In this document: positions 1-5,386 of the stretch, in pieces | How positions within the stretch are numbered: the stretch's first letter is position 1 | Layout: every line of letters begins with the position of its first letter | Source of the DNA: Candidatus Omnitrophota bacterium | Lineage (GTDB): Bacteria > Omnitrophota > Gorgyraeia > Duberdicusellales > 4484-171 | Reading direction: 5' to 3' | DNA length: 6,575 nt | NCBI GenBank assembly: GCA_023228195.1 | Contig: JALOBR010000080.1 | Location: 1 to 6,575, forward strand | Position numbers and translations under genes: made by a program | Notes under the pieces: model-generated | The model's input: the letters and a program-made list of their open reading frames with translations, nothing else | Databases searched by the model: none | Told to the model about the DNA's origin: nothing

Positions 1-1
1 T

Positions 2-172
2 AAAAAAATAAATAACCTAGATAACGTGCGCAGTAAAATGGCCGGCAGGCTCAACAACGAAAATTTTCTAAAGAACGCCCCGCAAGAGACCGTTGAAGAG
101 GAAAAAAATAAATTCAGAGAAATTGAGCTACAGTTAAACCGCTTAAAGGAGCTTAAAAATGCGTTTAGATAG
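2..172 (+). CDS. valS: Valyl-tRNA synthetase, C-terminal end (partial)
   Basis: Only the last 56 codons are in the window; the gene enters from the left edge and ends at TAG 170-172. The visible peptide contains RLNNENFLKNAPQETVEEEK followed by a leucine- and lysine-rich helix. This matches the C-terminal coiled-coil arm of bacterial ValRS, where the pattern 'KLsNe.Fl.kAP.evve.E..Kl' is characteristic. In the family this arm contacts tRNA(Val), and the enzyme charges tRNA(Val) with valine in the cytoplasm. The catalytic and editing domains lie outside the window, so the call rests on the tail alone. The reading frame overlaps nadC by 14 bp and holds the nadC ribosome binding site, so the two are probably co-transcribed and translationally coupled. 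A different coiled-coil protein is possible but less likely. Confidence 0.82.
   Translation, partial: KKINNLDNVRSKMAGRLNNENFLKNAPQETVEEEKNKFREIELQLNRLKELKNAFR
145..151 (+). promoter_or_regulatory. Ribosome binding site of nadC, inside valS
   Basis: AAAGGAG lies 7 nt before the ATG at 159, within the final codons of the upstream frame. It supports ATG 159 as the nadC start and suggests that ribosomes finishing valS can reinitiate on nadC. Confidence 0.75.
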
Positions 173-1034
173 GGAAGTACGTTTTATCATTAAAAAGGCT
201 TTGCAGGAAGATATCGGGCATGAAGATATAACTACTCTTTTTACCATACCGTATCATTTCAAAACAGAAGCGGTAATCATTGCGAAAGAAAAAGGAGTGC
301 TTTGCGGTATGGATATAGCGAGAGCCGTCTTTAAGGAGAGGTACAAAAAGGTGCTCTTTAAAGCTTTTAAGAAAGACGGAGATGCTTTTAGGCGGAATCA
401 GCGAATCGCTTCCATAAAAGGCGACGCCAGGGTCGTGCTTTCTGCGGAACGCGTCGCCCTTAATTTTCTTTCGCTGTTTTCAGGCATAGCCACAACAACA
501 AAAGAGTTTGTTGATAAATGCCGCGGTACAAAAGCAAAGATATTGGATACTCGTAAGACGACCCCGAATTTAAGGATTCTCGAAAAATATGCAGTAAGGA
601 TGGGCGGCGGGTTTAACCATCGTAAAAGCCTGGGGGAAGCCATTCTGATAAAAGACAATCACTTAAGAGCGGGAAAATTTATGCGAAATAACAGGCTGGA
701 TGCCGTAAAGATGGCAAAATGCCTTTCTTATGTCCGGACCCTTCCTTCCGTAAAAGTAGAGATAGAAGTAGAGACTTTGGAAGATTTCAAGGCCATAATA
801 AAATATAAGCCTGACGTTGTAATGTTGGATAATTTTGATATCAAAAACATGCGCAAGGCTGTAAAATTTAGAGACAAAAATTTTACGCATGTAAAACTTG
901 AGGCTTCCGGAGGCGTGCGATTGGAAAATGTAAGACAAATAGCCAAAAGCGGCGTAGATTTTATTTCAATAGGAAGCCTTACTCACTCACCAAAAGCGGT
1001 AGATTTCTCTTTAGAAGTAATACAGCACAGATGA
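159..1034 (+). CDS. nadC: Quinolinate phosphoribosyltransferase (nicotinate-nucleotide pyrophosphorylase, carboxylating)
   Basis: The enzyme converts quinolinate and PRPP into nicotinate mononucleotide, CO2 and pyrophosphate, the step where de novo NAD synthesis joins the common pathway. The 291-residue length is normal for the family. Visible motifs in order are EDIGHEDIT (17-25) in the N-terminal domain, RVALNFLSLFSGIAT (98-112), TRKTTPNLR (131-139), EKYAVRMGGGFNHR (142-155) and IKDNH (164-168). These are followed by the barrel motifs EVE (203-205), LDN (223-225), EASGG (248-252) and GVDFISIG (265-272). Together they carry the Arg, His and Lys residues that bind quinolinate and PRPP in characterised NadC proteins. 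The start is fixed by a good ribosome binding site and by the family N-terminus. No nadA or nadB is nearby. The last two residues and the stop codon fall inside the inverted-repeat element that follows, so the extreme C-terminus may be a recent replacement. Confidence 0.97.
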   Translation: MRLDREVRFIIKKALQEDIGHEDITTLFTIPYHFKTEAVIIAKEKGVLCGMDIARAVFKERYKKVLFKAFKKDGDAFRRNQRIASIKGDARVVLSAERVALNFLSLFSGIATTTKEFVDKCRGTKAKILDTRKTTPNLRILEKYAVRMGGGFNHRKSLGEAILIKDNHLRAGKFMRNNRLDAVKMAKCLSYVRTLPSVKVEIEVETLEDFKAIIKYKPDVVMLDNFDIKNMRKAVKFRDKNFTHVKLEASGGVRLENVRQIAKSGVDFISIGSLTHSPKAVDFSLEVIQHR

Positions 1035-1245
1035 ACACAGATTGAAAATCACAGCCCCGTTACCCGTAATAACCATATAAGGCTCGGGACGTCCCGCAAC
1101 TTAACCCACAGGGGTAGGGCTTCCTGATACATTATTAAGGAAGGCCCTAATAATTATATATAGCCCAGCAGGCATCCTGGTGGATAGGAAACGGGACGGA
1201 TAAGCGCAGATATTATCTGTGATTTCTTATCTATGGCTATCTGTG
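1026..1245. repeat. 220-bp non-coding element with terminal inverted repeats and internal hairpins
   Basis: The two ends, 1026-1054 and 1217-1245, are inverted repeats matching at 22 of 29 positions. The left end carries CACAGAT twice (1026-1032, 1036-1042) and the right end carries ATCTGTG twice (1215-1221, 1239-1245). Inside the ends CCCGTT (1056-1061) can pair with AACGGG (1190-1195). Further internal structures are the 12-base palindrome CGGGACGTCCCG (1085-1096), TAGGGCTTCCT (1115-1125) pairing with AGGAAGGCCCTA (1138-1149) with one bulged base, and CAGG/CCTG (1169-1172/1176-1179). A further hairpin has GATAAG/CTTATC outer arms and a CAGAT/ATCTG inner stem (1199-1231). No protein-coding frame is evident. 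The architecture resembles a miniature inverted-repeat element or a mobile structured RNA, and CACAGAT-rich ends occur in dispersed repeats of various bacteria. I see no clear target-site duplication. The element fills the whole nadC-uvrB gap. Confidence 0.6.
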
Positions 1246-1252
1246 TATAAAT

Positions 1253-3226
1253 ATGGATAAGTTTAAATTAGTAAGTAGTTTTAGCCCTACCGGAGATCAG
1301 CCGCGAGCCATAAAAAGCCTTGTTGATGGGGCTACGCAAGGCAAGCGTTTCCAGACTCTGCTTGGCGTAACCGGTTCAGGAAAAACTTTTACTCTTGCAT
1401 GCAGCATTGAAAAGCTTAACCGGCCCGTACTTGTAATTTCACATAATAAAACTTTAGCCAGCCAGCTTTACGCAGAATTCAAAGAGTTTTTTCCAAATAA
1501 CGCAGTTGAATATTTTGTAAGTTATTACGATTACTATCAGCCGGAAAGTTATATCCCTCAAACAGATACTTATATCGAGAAAGACGCTGCGATAAATGAA
1601 AAACTTGACCGGCTTAGGCTTTCTGCGACAAGCTCTCTTATGTCACGCCGCGATTGTATAGTGGTTGCGTCCGTGTCTTGCATTTACAATTTAGGTTCCC
1701 CTGAAGATTACCAAGATCTTACGCTTTATGTAAAAAAAGGTGACAGTGCATCCCTTGATTTTTTCCTTAAAAAGTTGGTTAGTCTGCAGTACGAGAGGAA
1801 TGATTTTGATTTTAAACGCGCAACCTTTAGAGTTAAGGGAGATACCCTGGATATTTTCCCGGCTTACAAGGAGCTGGCGCTACGAATAGATTTTTTTTCG
1901 GATACGATTGAGAAGATTTATGAATTTGACCCGTTAACCGGAAAAAAAATCTCCGACCTAGACAAAGTAAGTCTTTATCCTGCCAAGCATTTCATAATGG
2001 CTGAAGATAAAATAAAGAACGCTCTTTCAACTATTAACCTGGAGCTTGAAGGCCACCTTAATTTTTTAAAGAAAAATGGAAAAATACTTGAAGCAGAGAG
2101 ATTAAAGAGCCGCACTTTGTATGATATGGAGATGCTAAAAGAGATGGGCTATTGCCACGGTATCGAGAATTATTCGCGGCATCTTTCTGGCCGGCCATCA
2201 GGTTCCCGGCCATATTGCCTTATGGATTATTTTCCCGAAGATTTCCTTATGGTCATCGATGAAAGCCATGTAACTATTCCCCAGATAAAAGGGATGTATG
2301 AAGGAGATAAATCGAGGAAAGAAACACTCGTAGAATACGGCTTTAGACTCCCTTCCTGTCTTGACAACAGGCCGCTTAAATTCGATGAATTTATGGATTT
2401 TACAAAACAGGTAATATTTATTTCGGCGACCCCTTCGCAGTTTGAGGTAAAATTATCCGCTGGCGAAATAGTTGAGCAGATAATAAGGCCAACTGGGCTG
2501 GTGGATCCTCGGATAGAAGTCCGGCCTACAAAAAATCAGATTGATGATTTAATCGAAGAGATTAAAAAAAGAACAAAAAGCAAAGAGCGCACGCTGGTTA
2601 CGACTCTTACCAAGAGAATGGCCGAAGAGCTAACCCAGTACTTAAAAGAAGCAGGTTTAAGCGTGGCGTATATACATTCGGATATAGATACTTTGGAAAG
2701 GGTAAAGATTTTGAAAGAATTACGAATGAAAAAAATAGATACTCTTGTGGGCATAAACCTGCTACGGGAGGGGTTGGATTTGCCGGAAGTGTCATTAGTC
2801 GCCATATTGGATGCGGACAAGGAGGGTTTTCTTCGCTCAACCACATCGCTCATACAGGTTGCGGGCCGTTGTGCGCGCAATATAAACGGGCTTGTGGTGA
2901 TGTATTCAGATACAATAACTCATTCTATGCGGCAGGCTATTTCTGAAAGTAACAGGCGAAGAGGCGTGCAGCTTGAGCATAATCTCAAAAATAACATTAC
3001 TCCTAAGAGTATCAATAAAGCAATTAAGGAAGGAATAGAAATATATATAAATGAAGAGGAAAAAATACGCGATAGGCTGGAATTGAACGAAGATGAGCTT
3101 GAAGTGCGTCAGGCTATAGATGAGCTTGAAAAGGAAATGTCTATTGCCGCCAAGAATTTACAATTTGAAAAAGCAGCGCGTATTCGTGATAGAATAAAAG
3201 AATTAAAAGAAGCACTAAAGAAATAG
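1253..3226 (+). CDS. uvrB: UvrABC excision nuclease subunit B
   Basis: UvrB is the damage-verifying helicase-like subunit of nucleotide excision repair. It is loaded by UvrA, clamps the lesion and recruits UvrC. The 657-residue protein is full length. It opens with FKLVSSFSPTGDQPRAI, as the family does. Motifs are Walker A GVTGSGKT (38-45), HNKTLASQL (64-72), the beta-hairpin YYDYYQPES (91-99), CHGIENYSRHLSGR (301-314), the DESH box (336-339), SATPSQFE (391-398), LREGLDLPE (504-512) and motif VI QVAGRCARN (535-543). The C-terminal helical hairpin (about 618-653) is the UVR domain that contacts UvrC. Motif VI differs from the usual QTIGRAARN, but the Gln, Gly and both Arg residues remain. There is no evident Shine-Dalgarno sequence before ATG 1253, and the leader derives from the upstream element. 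The family N-terminus still favours this start. Confidence 0.98.
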   Translation: MDKFKLVSSFSPTGDQPRAIKSLVDGATQGKRFQTLLGVTGSGKTFTLACSIEKLNRPVLVISHNKTLASQLYAEFKEFFPNNAVEYFVSYYDYYQPESYIPQTDTYIEKDAAINEKLDRLRLSATSSLMSRRDCIVVASVSCIYNLGSPEDYQDLTLYVKKGDSASLDFFLKKLVSLQYERNDFDFKRATFRVKGDTLDIFPAYKELALRIDFFSDTIEKIYEFDPLTGKKISDLDKVSLYPAKHFIMAEDKIKNALSTINLELEGHLNFLKKNGKILEAERLKSRTLYDMEMLKEMGYCHGIENYSRHLSGRPSGSRPYCLMDYFPEDFLMVIDESHVTIPQIKGMYEGDKSRKETLVEYGFRLPSCLDNRPLKFDEFMDFTKQVIFISATPSQFEVKLSAGEIVEQIIRPTGLVDPRIEVRPTKNQIDDLIEEIKKRTKSKERTLVTTLTKRMAEELTQYLKEAGLSVAYIHSDIDTLERVKILKELRMKKIDTLVGINLLREGLDLPEVSLVAILDADKEGFLRSTTSLIQVAGRCARNINGLVVMYSDTITHSMRQAISESNRRRGVQLEHNLKNNITPKSINKAIKEGIEIYINEEEKIRDRLELNEDELEVRQAIDELEKEMSIAAKNLQFEKAARIRDRIKELKEALKK

Positions 3227-3236
3227 ATAGCAGTCT

Positions 3237-3303
3237 AACAGGCTTTCAGCCTGTTGAGTAGATGGCAGATATAAAATCAATGGACTAAAAAGTTTATCTG
3301 CAT
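3237..3303 (+). repeat. Perfect hairpin followed by an imperfect inverted repeat, uvrB-birA spacer
   Basis: Ten bases after the uvrB stop, AACAGGCT (3237-3244) and AGCCTGTT (3248-3255) form a perfect 8-bp stem around a TTC loop. No U-tract follows, so it is not a standard intrinsic terminator; it could protect the 3' end of uvrB mRNA. Next to it, CAGAT-AT-AAA (3266-3275) can pair with TTTATCTG (3293-3300), extended by ATG/CAT with one bulge. The right arm covers the in-frame ATG at 3302, which argues against that codon being the birA start. Confidence 0.5.
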
Positions 3304-3337
3304 GGCTGCTGTTCGACATTTATTATCTGAAAATAAA

Positions 3338-4033
3338 ATGTATATCAAAATAATAAAACTTGATACTGTGGATTCTACGAATAATTACGCCTCTAGAATC
3401 GCCCTTTCAGGTGCCAAGGAAATTACGGTTGTGCGCGCCAGGAGCCAAAGCTCCGGCAAGGGCAGAATGGGCAAATCCTGGATGTCTGCTCCTGATTGCG
3501 GTGTTTATGTCTCTTTTTTACTTAAGCCGAAAAATAGCCTGGAAGAAATATATTATTTGCCTTTAATTTCAGCTTTGGCAGTGGCAAGGTTGTTGAAAAA
3601 TATACTGGACTTAACGCATAAGGGGCACAAGAAGAATAGAGAAGAAAACAAAAGTGAAGTAAAAATAAAGCTTCCAAATGATATAATTATAAATGGAAAA
3701 AAGGTGGCGGGTATCCTTGTTGAGGCAAAGACAACAGGAAAGTCGCTTAATTTCGCTATTGTCGGAATAGGCATCAATGTTAATTCTCAAAAACAGGAGC
3801 TTCCCGGGATGGCTACGTCATTATTGCTGGAGACAAAACAAAGATATGATACGGAAGAAATTTTTACTAAACTGATCAAGGAAATGATAAGCATGTATGC
3901 TGATTTCAAAAAAGGTAAAATCAATATTCTCCTTGAAGAAGTTTTAGATTACCAGCATGGAGGCAGCGTTACGGAGATTGTAGAAATATTTAATAAGAAA
4001 AAAGAAACCGAGGAGGTCGTGCATTTTGTATGA
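3338..4033 (+). CDS. birA: Biotin--[biotin carboxyl carrier protein] ligase, stand-alone catalytic core
   Basis: The enzyme activates biotin with ATP to biotinyl-AMP and attaches it to a lysine of carboxylase carrier domains. I chose ATG 3338 (231 residues) because MYIKIIKLDTVDSTN begins exactly where HTH-less ligases begin. ATG 3302 would add 12 residues, but it lies in a palindrome and has at best a weak binding site. Neither start has a good Shine-Dalgarno. Numbered from 3338, motifs are DSTN (12-15), the biotinyl-AMP loop GKGRMGKSW (40-48), KLPNDI (111-116, usually KWPND), KVAGIL (122-127) and VGIGINVN (142-149). A lysine-rich insertion (about 91-108) precedes KLPND. There is no N-terminal DNA-binding domain, so it is probably not a transcriptional repressor. 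The C-terminal SH3-like domain is reduced to about 25 poorly recognisable residues. The stop overlaps the coaX start (ATGA), a pairing seen in many bacteria. Confidence 0.93.
   Translation: MYIKIIKLDTVDSTNNYASRIALSGAKEITVVRARSQSSGKGRMGKSWMSAPDCGVYVSFLLKPKNSLEEIYYLPLISALAVARLLKNILDLTHKGHKKNREENKSEVKIKLPNDIIINGKKVAGILVEAKTTGKSLNFAIVGIGINVNSQKQELPGMATSLLLETKQRYDTEEIFTKLIKEMISMYADFKKGKINILLEEVLDYQHGGSVTEIVEIFNKKKETEEVVHFV
4011..4017 (+). promoter_or_regulatory. Ribosome binding site of coaX, inside birA
   Basis: AGGAGGT lies within the last birA codons, 12 nt before ATG 4030. That is a longer spacer than usual. No in-frame start lies between it and ATG 4030, so the overlap start stands. Translational coupling with birA through ATGA may compensate. 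Confidence 0.6.
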
Positions 4034-4767
4034 TAGTGATAGATGTAGGCAATACGAGTTTAAATTTTATGTGGGTAGATGATAAGGGCGCGGCTATTAA
4101 AACAAAAAGAATACCCACCACAGAAGCAAGCGCAGCAGGCATTAAAGAAATATTTTCTAAGAATAAGCAGGAAAATATTGTTGTTTGTTCTGTCGTACCC
4201 CGCGTGACCGCACTGCTAAAGAAGGTAAGCAATGAACTCGCTGTAAATCTTTATATAATAGGCCAAAAAATAAAGGTACCCATTAAATCATCATATAACG
4301 AAAGGCATATTGGAATGGATAGGCTTGTGGCGGCATACGCGGCAAAAAAAATATATAAAGACGTGAGAATTGTGGTTGATTTTGGAACCGCCATAACATT
4401 CGATATCTTATCAAGAGAAGGAGATTACGAAGGCGGCCTTATTCTGCCAGGGTTAGGCTCTACATTAAGAGTTTTATCTTCCTGCGCGCTTTTGCCAAAA
4501 AAAATAAAATTGCGTTTTGTCAAAATGGCGATTCCCAGGGATACGCCGGATAGTATCAACAAAGGCATAGAAGAAGGTTTTTCTCTTATGATAGATTCGT
4601 TAATAGAAAAATATAAAAAGATTCTGAAAATCAAAAACAATACTAAGGTGATAATTACCGGAGGAGACGCTAAATTCATCCTGCAAAGCCTAAAAAGCCC
4701 CATAATTTTTGATCAGTTCCTGGTTATGAAAGGTTTGAGTCTGCTTGCCGCAGAATCCATCCGTTAA
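4030..4767 (+). CDS. coaX: Type III pantothenate kinase
   Basis: CoaX phosphorylates pantothenate with ATP to 4'-phosphopantothenate, the first step of coenzyme A synthesis. Known type III enzymes have an ASKHA (actin-like) fold, need a monovalent cation and escape feedback inhibition by CoA. The 245-residue length is typical. Motifs are the N-terminal phosphate loop IDVGNTS (4-10), SVVP (54-57), GMDRL (95-99, usually GADR), VDFGTAITFD (116-125), GGLILPGL (135-142), LPKKI (155-159), the TPDSINKGI segment (172-180) and VIITGGDA (207-214). The Asp residues of DxGNT, GxDR and DFGTA that serve catalysis and substrate binding are all present. The start overlaps the birA stop by 4 bp, so the two genes form one transcription unit. 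An ORF on the opposite strand within 4425-4703 is a shadow. Confidence 0.96.
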   Translation: MIVIDVGNTSLNFMWVDDKGAAIKTKRIPTTEASAAGIKEIFSKNKQENIVVCSVVPRVTALLKKVSNELAVNLYIIGQKIKVPIKSSYNERHIGMDRLVAAYAAKKIYKDVRIVVDFGTAITFDILSREGDYEGGLILPGLGSTLRVLSSCALLPKKIKLRFVKMAIPRDTPDSINKGIEEGFSLMIDSLIEKYKKILKIKNNTKVIITGGDAKFILQSLKSPIIFDQFLVMKGLSLLAAESIR

Positions 4768-4770
4768 TTC

Positions 4771-4868
4771 GTTGAGCTGCTATTCCCATAATCCCGCCTC
4801 GTAAAAAGCGTGGCAAAATTCTCTTCTATAATTTTGCCACACTCGGCGGATTAATTCAGCTACGCAAC
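4771..4868. repeat. 98-bp imperfect palindrome downstream of coaX
   Basis: Nested arms can be read outward from a 9-base loop (4821-4829). The core is GTGGCAAAATT (4810-4820) with AATTTTGCCAC (4830-4840), a perfect 11-bp stem. Next come TAATCCCGCC (4789-4798) with GGCGGATTA (4845-4853), with one bulged C. Outermost are AGCTG (4775-4779) with CAGCT (4857-4861), and GTTG (4771-4774) with CAAC (4865-4868). TTAATTC occurs directly at 4764-4770 and again at 4851-4857. The block starts 3 bp after the coaX stop. It could be a REP- or MITE-like insertion, or an mRNA 3'-end structure. It has no coding potential. Confidence 0.6.
4803..4840 (-). terminator. Possible intrinsic terminator on the minus strand
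   Basis: Read on the minus strand, the perfect 11-bp stem (4830-4840 with 4810-4820) is followed after two bases (GC) by TTTTT (4807-4803). That is the hairpin plus U-tract arrangement of a Rho-independent terminator, though the stem base is only moderately GC-rich and the tract is short. On the plus strand no U-tract follows, so it is a weak candidate for ending coaX transcription. No minus-strand gene is visible that would need it. Confidence 0.35.
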
Positions 4869-4903
4869 TTTTCTACGCCACTAATAGTGGCTCAAAAAGT
4901 TGC
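4864..4903. repeat. Second hairpin, two-tier stem, overlapping the large palindrome
   Basis: GCAACTTTT (4864-4872) pairs with AAAAGTTGC (4895-4903). Inside that, GCCACT (4877-4882) pairs with AGTGGC (4886-4891) around an AAT loop. The first arm shares CAAC (4865-4868) with the outermost stem of the preceding palindrome, so the two folds compete at that point. The hairpin ends 18 bp before the groES -35 box and may insulate coaX from groES, but it has no U-tract. Confidence 0.55.
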
Positions 4904-4921
4904 TGCTTCATTAAAAAATGC

Positions 4922-4949
4922 TTGACAAGTTTTGTTCTTTAAATAAAAT
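4922..4949 (+). promoter_or_regulatory. Sigma70-type promoter of groESL
   Basis: A consensus -35 box TTGACA (4922-4927) is followed, after a 16-nt spacer, by TAAAAT (4944-4949), which matches the -10 consensus TATAAT at 5 of 6 positions. Transcription would begin near 4956, inside the CIRCE operator, which is the usual arrangement for HrcA-repressed groE operons. Confidence 0.8.
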
Positions 4950-4952
4950 ACT

Positions 4953-4979
4953 TTAGCACTCTAAGTGTTAGATTGCTAA
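4953..4979 (+). promoter_or_regulatory. CIRCE operator (HrcA repressor site)
   Basis: TTAGCACTC (4953-4961), a 9-nt spacer, then GATTGCTAA (4971-4979). The left arm matches the CIRCE consensus TTAGCACTC-N9-GAGTGCTAA exactly, and the right arm differs at a single base (GAT for GAG). The inverted repeat overlaps the predicted transcription start, so HrcA bound here would block RNA polymerase until heat or unfolded protein occupies GroEL. No hrcA gene is in the window. Confidence 0.93.
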
Positions 4980-4986
4980 CTAAGCA

Positions 4987-5058
4987 AAGATGCGACTTAA
5001 GTAATTTGTAAACAGAAGTCACACATCTTAAGCTTGAACCCCGAAGTTACATCGGGTT
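4987..5058 (+). other. Structured 5' leader of groESL mRNA
   Basis: The predicted leader is about 120 nt. After the CIRCE repeat it can form two more stems. AAGAT/ATCTT with GACTT/AAGTC (4987-4998 with 5016-5029) is separated by an internal loop. AACCCCGA (5037-5044) pairs with TCGGGTT (5052-5058) with one bulged C. The second stem ends 6 nt before the Shine-Dalgarno sequence and leaves it exposed. The role may be mRNA stability; a regulatory role is speculative. Confidence 0.4.
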
Positions 5059-5064
5059 ATCTTT

Positions 5065-5074
5065 AAAGGAGGTG
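5065..5074 (+). promoter_or_regulatory. Strong ribosome binding site of groES
   Basis: AAAGGAGGTG is a near-perfect anti-16S complement, 5 nt before ATG 5080. It fixes the start of groES and predicts high translation. Confidence 0.9.
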
Positions 5075-5079
5075 TTCGT

Positions 5080-5367
5080 ATGAAGATTAAACCATTGGGA
5101 GACAGAGTAGTTATCCAGGCATCAGAGTCTAAAGAGCAAAGCAGGGGCGGTATTGTGATTCCTGATACAGCAAAGGAAAAGCCGCAGGAAGGCAAAGTTG
5201 TCGCCGTAGGCACCGGTAAAAAAACCGATGACGGTAAAATAATTGCTCTTAATGTAAAGGTCGGCGATGTCGTTCTTTACGGAAAATATTCCGGTACAGA
5301 AATAACGGTAGATGGTGAAGAGTATTTAATAGTAAGAGAAGAGGATATTTTAGCTATAGTTGCATAA
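5080..5367 (+). CDS. groES: Co-chaperonin GroES (10 kDa chaperonin)
   Basis: GroES forms the heptameric lid that caps GroEL and closes the folding chamber in the cytoplasm. The protein has 95 residues, the normal length. It opens with MKIKPLGDRVVI, the conserved first strand. The mobile loop that docks on GroEL lies at about 15-32 and contains GGIVIPD (23-29), equivalent to the IVL tripeptide of the E. coli protein. It is followed by the conserved AKEKPQEGKVVAVG (31-44), GDVVLYGKYSGTE (62-74) and the C-terminal strand ending EEDILAIVA. It is first in the CIRCE-controlled operon, and groEL follows after a 19-bp gap. A minus-strand ORF at 5028-5213 is a shadow of this gene. Confidence 0.98.
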   Translation: MKIKPLGDRVVIQASESKEQSRGGIVIPDTAKEKPQEGKVVAVGTGKKTDDGKIIALNVKVGDVVLYGKYSGTEITVDGEEYLIVREEDILAIVA

Positions 5368-5386
5368 ATTGGAGGTGAAATAAAAA

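Noticed and set aside
398..946. Minus-strand ORFs opposite nadC
   Set aside because: They lie wholly within a canonical nadC, have no ribosome binding site or recognisable domain, and are antisense shadows.
1042..1070. Promoter for uvrB (TTGAAA, 17 nt, CGTAAT)
   Set aside because: The -10 box is weak and both boxes lie in the inverted-repeat element; this match is expected by chance in AT-rich DNA.
1035..1252. Known riboswitch or self-cleaving ribozyme upstream of uvrB
   Set aside because: Stems are present, but I could not match any conserved core (for example the hammerhead CUGAUGA and GAAA). A search with Rfam models would decide.
2536..2880. Minus-strand ORFs opposite uvrB
   Set aside because: They are antisense to conserved UvrB helicase motifs and have low-complexity translations, with no support as genes.
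3930..4033. Frameshift at the 3' end of birA
   Set aside because: Other frames did not show a recognisable ligase C-terminal domain, and the overlap with coaX looks natural.
5036..5082. RNA thermometer (ROSE or fourU type) controlling groES
   Set aside because: No upstream segment pairs well with the AAGGAGG sequence, and the nearby stem leaves it free.
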